A DNA stretch of 35,562 nt from Desulfuromusa sp. (GTDB lineage: Bacteria; Desulfobacterota; Desulfuromonadia; Desulfuromonadales; Geopsychrobacteraceae), in the NCBI GenBank assembly GCA_029933365.1, contig JAOZOH010000016.1:1-35562 (forward strand), in the 5' to 3' direction. How positions within the stretch are numbered: position 1 is the first letter of the stretch; every line of letters begins with the position of its first letter. Both the position numbers and the translations under genes were made by a program. The notes under the pieces were generated by a model, which saw only the letters and a program-made list of their open reading frames with translations, did not search any database and was not told the DNA's origin. Shown here piece by piece: positions 31,811-35,562 of the stretch.

Positions 31811-32682
31811 GTCGTATGCTTCCCCTATCTTTTGGCTGGCAGAAATTAGTCGGTAATCGTAGGCTATTTTTGTTTTGTTTCCTCCTCTTTGTCATCAGTG
31901 CATTTTTATCCTTTTGGATGTTTTTCCCTGCCGATGTATTGCAACGGCGCTTGGTTCACGAAGTTTCTCAGCAAACCGGGTTGAAAATGCAGGGTCGCAA
32001 CGCGGCTATGCTTTTTCCTTTAGGGTTGAAACTGGATCTGTCCATTTATTCTGCCATCCCTGAAATGACCGATTTAGAACTGACGGAATTAGAGGTGACA
32101 CCGCTGTGGAGGCGTCTTTTCAGTACGGATCGGGCTGTTAATCTGACCGCTAATTTAGCTGGTGGACAGCTTGATATTAATGCCGGACAAAGCGGCCAGG
32201 TTAATTTGAAATGCTCGAATATTGCTGTAGTAGCATTACAAGAGTTGGACATGCCTTATCGGGTCAGTGGGCGACTAACTGGTCAGCTGGATGGCGAAAA
32301 CCTTTCAGAAAATATGACGGGACATGGTGATTTTGCCATCCGTTTGAACTCTGCTCAAGTTCTTGGGCTGGAAAGGATCGGCTTACCCGCTAACTTTTCT
32401 GTCGGGGTGCTACGTCTGGAAGGTAATTTTGATCAGCGCCGTTTCAGCTTGGAGAAAGTTGTTTTGACTGGCGGTGCTATAGAACTGAGTGGTGGAGGAA
32501 ATATTCTGGTTGGAGAGACACCGGAGCAGACGCGTTTGAATCTGAATGTCCGTTTGCATCCCACTGCATTAACCCCTGATAGCTTGGGGAATTTGTTAAA
32601 CGTAACGGGAGTTCGCCCAACTGCAGATGGGAGTTATCTGTTGCGGATTGGTGGAACCTTGGCAAAGCCGATCATTCGCTGA
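31807..32682 (+). CDS. gspN: type II secretion protein GspN
   Basis: Last gene of the operon (291 aa): one N-terminal transmembrane helix (about 20-42) and a large, mostly beta periplasmic domain (for example GQLDINAGQSGQVNLKC, VSGRLTGQLDG and ELSGGGNILVG) as in the GspN family found in delta-proteobacterial systems. The function of GspN is poorly defined and many systems lack it. The start overlaps gspM by 4 bp. No hairpin terminator lies in the 8-bp gap to the convergent response regulator gene, so the gsp transcript probably runs into the antisense of that gene. Confidence 0.88.
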   Translation: MSRMLPLSFGWQKLVGNRRLFLFCFLLFVISAFLSFWMFFPADVLQRRLVHEVSQQTGLKMQGRNAAMLFPLGLKLDLSIYSAIPEMTDLELTELEVTPLWRRLFSTDRAVNLTANLAGGQLDINAGQSGQVNLKCSNIAVVALQELDMPYRVSGRLTGQLDGENLSENMTGHGDFAIRLNSAQVLGLERIGLPANFSVGVLRLEGNFDQRRFSLEKVVLTGGAIELSGGGNILVGETPEQTRLNLNVRLHPTALTPDSLGNLLNVTGVRPTADGSYLLRIGGTLAKPIIR

Positions 32683-32690
32683 TGCCAATT

Positions 32691-33398
32691 TTATTCAGGG
32701 TCCCGGATGAAACGATAACCCCGGCCTCTCACGGTGCGAAAATAAAGTGGTTTGGTGGGGTCAATCTCAAAATATTTTCGTAAACGAACAATAAAATTAT
32801 CAAGGGTGCGGGTTTCCGTTTCTGGTGCCATCCCCCAAACTTGTTTAAGTAACTTTTCTCGGGACAACACCTTCCCTTCCTGGTCGAAAAAAAATAGCAA
32901 TATTTTCATTTCCAGCTCAGTCAGCTGGATGGTTTTGGCCGGTGTGATCGCCTGATGTGTTTCCAAATCAATCCGGTTATTGCCAAATTGGTACTGTCTT
33001 TCCTGTGGCTGGGCCGGTTGCCAATTTGCGCGCCGCAGTAACCCGGCAACTCGTAATAGAAATTCTTTGAGATTAAATGGTTTGGCCAGATAGTCATCAG
33101 CTCCTTTGCTGAGACCGGTGATCCGGTCTTGTTCAGATCCTCGGGCGGTCAACATTAAAATCGGTATCTGATTTTCTTGCTCGCGGAGCTGGTTGCAGAC
33201 CTCTAGTCCGTCAATACCGGGTAATGATAAATCGAGAACAAGTAGATTGTATGAGTTTTTTGCAAGCTTTTCCAGTGCTTGCTCTCCACTTTCAACATGC
33301 GTGACTCGGTAGCCTTCTTCTTCCAGGTTGAAAACTAATCCCTGAGCGATGTGTGGCTCATCTTCGACAAGTAATAGCGCTATTTCACTTTTTTTCAT
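32691..33398 (-). CDS. OmpR/PhoB-family response regulator
   Basis: DNA-binding response regulator (235 aa). The receiver domain (about 7-120) has acidic pocket VEDE, phosphoacceptor Asp in LVLDLSLPG, Thr in LMLTARG and Lys in LAKPF. The winged-helix domain (about 135-232) has LTELEMKILLFF and TVRGRGYRF. It overlaps the 3' end of the kinase gene by 14 bp; the ATG at 33398 has AGGA 7 nt upstream (a TTG one codon earlier is possible). It is the cognate partner of the kinase. Targets are unknown: the gsp operon lies convergently, not downstream. Confidence 0.95.
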   Translation of the reverse strand: MKKSEIALLLVEDEPHIAQGLVFNLEEEGYRVTHVESGEQALEKLAKNSYNLLVLDLSLPGIDGLEVCNQLREQENQIPILMLTARGSEQDRITGLSKGADDYLAKPFNLKEFLLRVAGLLRRANWQPAQPQERQYQFGNNRIDLETHQAITPAKTIQLTELEMKILLFFFDQEGKVLSREKLLKQVWGMAPETETRTLDNFIVRLRKYFEIDPTKPLYFRTVRGRGYRFIRDPE

Positions 33399-34344
33399 CA
33401 AGCTGTCCTGCCATCAGGGGGATCATCAGATGAAATGTTGTTCCTTTGTCATTCCCCAAACTCTCAATCCAGACTTTGCCACTATGAAGTCGAATGACAT
33501 TACGAACAATGAATAGACCGAGACCACTGCCACGAATGGTTTTTTCGCCGTGGCGGATGCGATAAAAAATCCGAAATACCTTTTTCTGATATTTGCTGGG
33601 GATGCCGCGCCCCTGGTCGGTAATGCGCAAGTGCGCCATCTCGCCATCTCGGGTCAATTTCACTGTGACGGTTGGCGGACTGTCGGCATAGAGTGTTGCA
33701 TTCTCCAGTAGATTTCGCAGCACAGTTTCCATTGCATCAGTGTCAAAGTGGGCCAACAGATCGGGCTCAATTTCCCAGGTTAAAGTCCCATCTTCTGGAA
33801 ACTTTTCCTTCTCACGCAGGAGATATGACTCAATCATCTGCGACAGATTGCCCTGTTGCAGATTGAGCCTGGCTCCTCGATGTTCAATCTTGCCAGCTGT
33901 CAGCAGATTGTCAATCAAACCGTTTAAGCGTTCACTGTCTCCCTGCATTCGTGCGACAAATTGTTGCAACTGTTCCGGGTTGGGTTGGCGCATCTGGATT
34001 GTTTCCAAATGGAGCTGGATTGAGGCCAGGGGTGACTTTAACTCATGGGTGACCTGATTGATAAAGTGACTTTGTGCCCGGTTGAGTGAGGCTTGCCGCC
34101 GCCAGTAGAGAAAAATGACATAAATACCGATCAGAATAGCAACCAATAGCAGAATCCCCTCGGTGAGGATCAGCCAATCACCTGTTGCTGGTAACCATTC
34201 GACCTGATATTTGTTCGCTAGTTCCTTTAATTGCTGGTGGCGACCTAGAAACCAGTAGATCCAGAAGACCAATAACAAAATCCACAAGACCTGAATGCCA
34301 ATAAAAGTAATCAGAGGATGGAAAAGGCGACGAAATAGTTTCAT
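33385..34344 (-). CDS. two-component sensor histidine kinase
   Basis: Inner-membrane kinase of 319 aa. Two transmembrane helices (about 12-33 and 59-80) bracket a very short periplasmic loop of about 25 residues, so there is no large extracytoplasmic sensor. The HisKA domain has the H-box FINQVTHELKSPLASIQ with His100; the HATPase domain has N-box LLENATLYA, G1 DQGRGIP and G2 GSGLGLFIV. There is no HAMP domain. The small loop suggests membrane-state or partner-protein sensing rather than ligand binding. It is translationally coupled to the response regulator. Divergent from the nitronate monooxygenase gene. Confidence 0.94.
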   Translation of the reverse strand: MKLFRRLFHPLITFIGIQVLWILLLVFWIYWFLGRHQQLKELANKYQVEWLPATGDWLILTEGILLLVAILIGIYVIFLYWRRQASLNRAQSHFINQVTHELKSPLASIQLHLETIQMRQPNPEQLQQFVARMQGDSERLNGLIDNLLTAGKIEHRGARLNLQQGNLSQMIESYLLREKEKFPEDGTLTWEIEPDLLAHFDTDAMETVLRNLLENATLYADSPPTVTVKLTRDGEMAHLRITDQGRGIPSKYQKKVFRIFYRIRHGEKTIRGSGLGLFIVRNVIRLHSGKVWIESLGNDKGTTFHLMIPLMAGQLDEKK

Positions 34345-34374
34345 GTTTCATCTATTACCATTGAAATTAGGACG

Positions 34375-34404
34375 TTACAAGTCAGTTTTTACACAAGTAT
34401 TACA
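34375..34404. promoter_or_regulatory. three TTACA direct repeats
   Basis: TTACA occurs at 34375, 34389 and 34400 (spacings 14 and 11 bp), 31-60 bp upstream of the kinase start and in the promoter gap shared with the nitronate monooxygenase gene. OmpR-type regulators bind direct repeats at about 11-bp spacing, so this may be the regulator's own site. Confidence 0.3.
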
Positions 34405-34495
34405 TTTCTAATCCGGGGGGACTGATATTATCTCTTGATTAAGTCAGGAAGCGATCCGATTATGATATGCGGTGGCTTCATAAATAGGAGATTTT

Positions 34496-35562
34496 ATGTT
34501 TTCAGGATTAACCATAGGTCAGCACAGTGTCCCTTATCCCTTGATTCAGGGGGGGATGGGGGTGCGTATCTCTGGATTTCGTCTGGCAGGAAACGTTGCG
34601 TTGAATGGTGGTATCGGTATTGTTGCTGCCGCAGGACTGGCGTTAAATAGTGGTAGCTATGATGGTGGGAACTTTTTTGCTGCGGATCGTCAGGCGTTAC
34701 TGGATGAATTGCGTAAGGCTTATGAGATTGCTCCCGATGGTGTTATTGGCGTCAACTGTATGGTGGCGGTAAAAAACTACGATGAGGTGGTACGCACGTC
34801 CTGTGAAGGGGGAGCCAAGCTGATTATCAGTGGTGCTGGATTGCCCATGAATCTTCCTGGATTGACCGCCGATTTCCCCGATGTTGCATTGGTGCCGATT
34901 GTTTCTTCGGTGAAGGCAGCTGAGCTGATTGTGCGTAAATGGCAAAAAAGCTTTCAGCGTTTTCCTGATGCCATAGTAGTTGAAGATCCCGATACTGCGG
35001 GTGGGCATCTTGGCGAAAAAATGGAGAAGATTGGCAACGGTGAATACGATCAGTATGCAACGGTGCGCGGCGTAAAATCCTACCTGAAAGAAAAATGGGA
35101 TCTGGTTATCCCTATCATTGCTGCTGGCGGTGTCTGGGATCATGACGATTTACAATATGCTCTGGATCAGGGTGCAGATGGTGTGCAGATGGGAACCCGC
35201 TTTGTGGTCACAGAAGAGTGTGATGCCGGTGATGCTTTCAAGCAGGCTTATCTTGATTGTTCGCAGGAAGACATTGGCCTGATTATGAGTCCTGCCGGGT
35301 TGCCAGGTCGAGCCATTCGAAAAAATATTGATCAAGTTCGTCAACGGGATGTTGATCTTAACCTCTATTGCCCCTCAGCTTGTCTGAAAAAATGTGCCTA
35401 TCAAACATCGCGTGAGCGTTTCTGTATTGTTCATGCCTTGGATCGCGCTCAAAAAGGAGATACTGAGACGGGTCTGATTTTCTGTGGCACGAATGCCTGG
35501 AAAGCAGATCATATCTCAACGGTCAAAGAGGTGTTTGCCGAATTGTTTCCTCTGGAAGAGCG
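34496..35562 (+). CDS. nitronate monooxygenase-family flavoprotein, 3' end missing
   Basis: FMN-dependent TIM-barrel oxidoreductase of the nitronate monooxygenase/2-nitropropane dioxygenase family; 355 codons are present and the frame is open at the window edge. Seen: N-terminal LIQGGMGVRISGFRLAG, the DTAGGHLGE segment with the family's catalytic His, and the phosphate-binding IIAAGGVWDHDD...GADGVQMGTRF. After the barrel comes a Cys-rich stretch, CPSACLKKC (292-300) plus Cys310, that could hold a metal or iron-sulfur cluster and is not part of the minimal family. Substrate unknown; many members are misnamed. AGGAG lies 5 nt before the ATG. Confidence 0.88.
   Translation, partial: MFSGLTIGQHSVPYPLIQGGMGVRISGFRLAGNVALNGGIGIVAAAGLALNSGSYDGGNFFAADRQALLDELRKAYEIAPDGVIGVNCMVAVKNYDEVVRTSCEGGAKLIISGAGLPMNLPGLTADFPDVALVPIVSSVKAAELIVRKWQKSFQRFPDAIVVEDPDTAGGHLGEKMEKIGNGEYDQYATVRGVKSYLKEKWDLVIPIIAAGGVWDHDDLQYALDQGADGVQMGTRFVVTEECDAGDAFKQAYLDCSQEDIGLIMSPAGLPGRAIRKNIDQVRQRDVDLNLYCPSACLKKCAYQTSRERFCIVHALDRAQKGDTETGLIFCGTNAWKADHISTVKEVFAELFPLEE

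Overview
The window reads as ordinary chromosomal DNA from a Gram-negative bacterium. The best guess is a Desulfuromonadales-type (Geobacter/Desulfuromonas/Pelobacter relative) anaerobe. The reasons are a c-type cytochrome gene, a complete gspC-N type II secretion operon with the gspN gene typical of that group, a stand-alone formate-tetrahydrofolate ligase, a type I-beta DAHP synthase, many TTG/GTG starts with AGGAG-type ribosome binding sites, and long hairpin-forming intergenic repeats. There is no rRNA, tRNA, CRISPR array, prophage or intact transposase, so the taxonomic call is inference.

Layout. 1-4410 is mostly minus strand: an alpha/beta hydrolase, a ~110-bp palindromic intergenic repeat, an IclR regulator, and a cytochrome c-trmB-truD run. 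4528-6805 is plus strand: a PLP aminotransferase and the DAHP synthase aroF, separated by a leader with alternative hairpins. 6806-7251 is a gene-free block of nested inverted repeats, followed by fhs on the minus strand. 9050-12954 is a plus-strand cluster priA-mltA-Nudix. 13029-14962 holds, on the minus strand, a Cache-HAMP membrane sensor with no output domain and a double-ACT GcvR-like regulator. 15071-15517 is a YaiI/DUF188 protein. 15570-17807 (minus) holds a shikimate kinase-like gene, a TPR protein and a GluR0-like ligand-gated potassium channel. 18049-21004 holds a double-CDGSH iron-sulfur protein with an unusual second site, a divergent MYG1-family protein, a NUDT14-like Nudix hydrolase and a quinone oxidoreductase.

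21207-32682 is one uninterrupted plus-strand operon, gspC-D-E-F-G-H-I-J-K-L-M-N, with 3-29 bp gaps or short overlaps. It encodes a whole type II secretion machine: inner-membrane platform (C, F, L, M, N), ATPase (E), pseudopilus (G, H, I, J, K) and outer-membrane secretin (D). No prepilin peptidase gene (gspO/pilD) lies in the window, so that activity must come from elsewhere. Converging on its 3' end is an OmpR-type two-component pair. The window closes inside a nitronate monooxygenase-family gene.

I do not see a clearly new multi-gene system. The most interesting single items are the prokaryotic glutamate-receptor-type channel, the CDGSH protein whose second cluster site has Cys in place of the family's His ligand, the Cache-HAMP protein without an output domain, and several palindromic or hairpin-forming intergenic elements.
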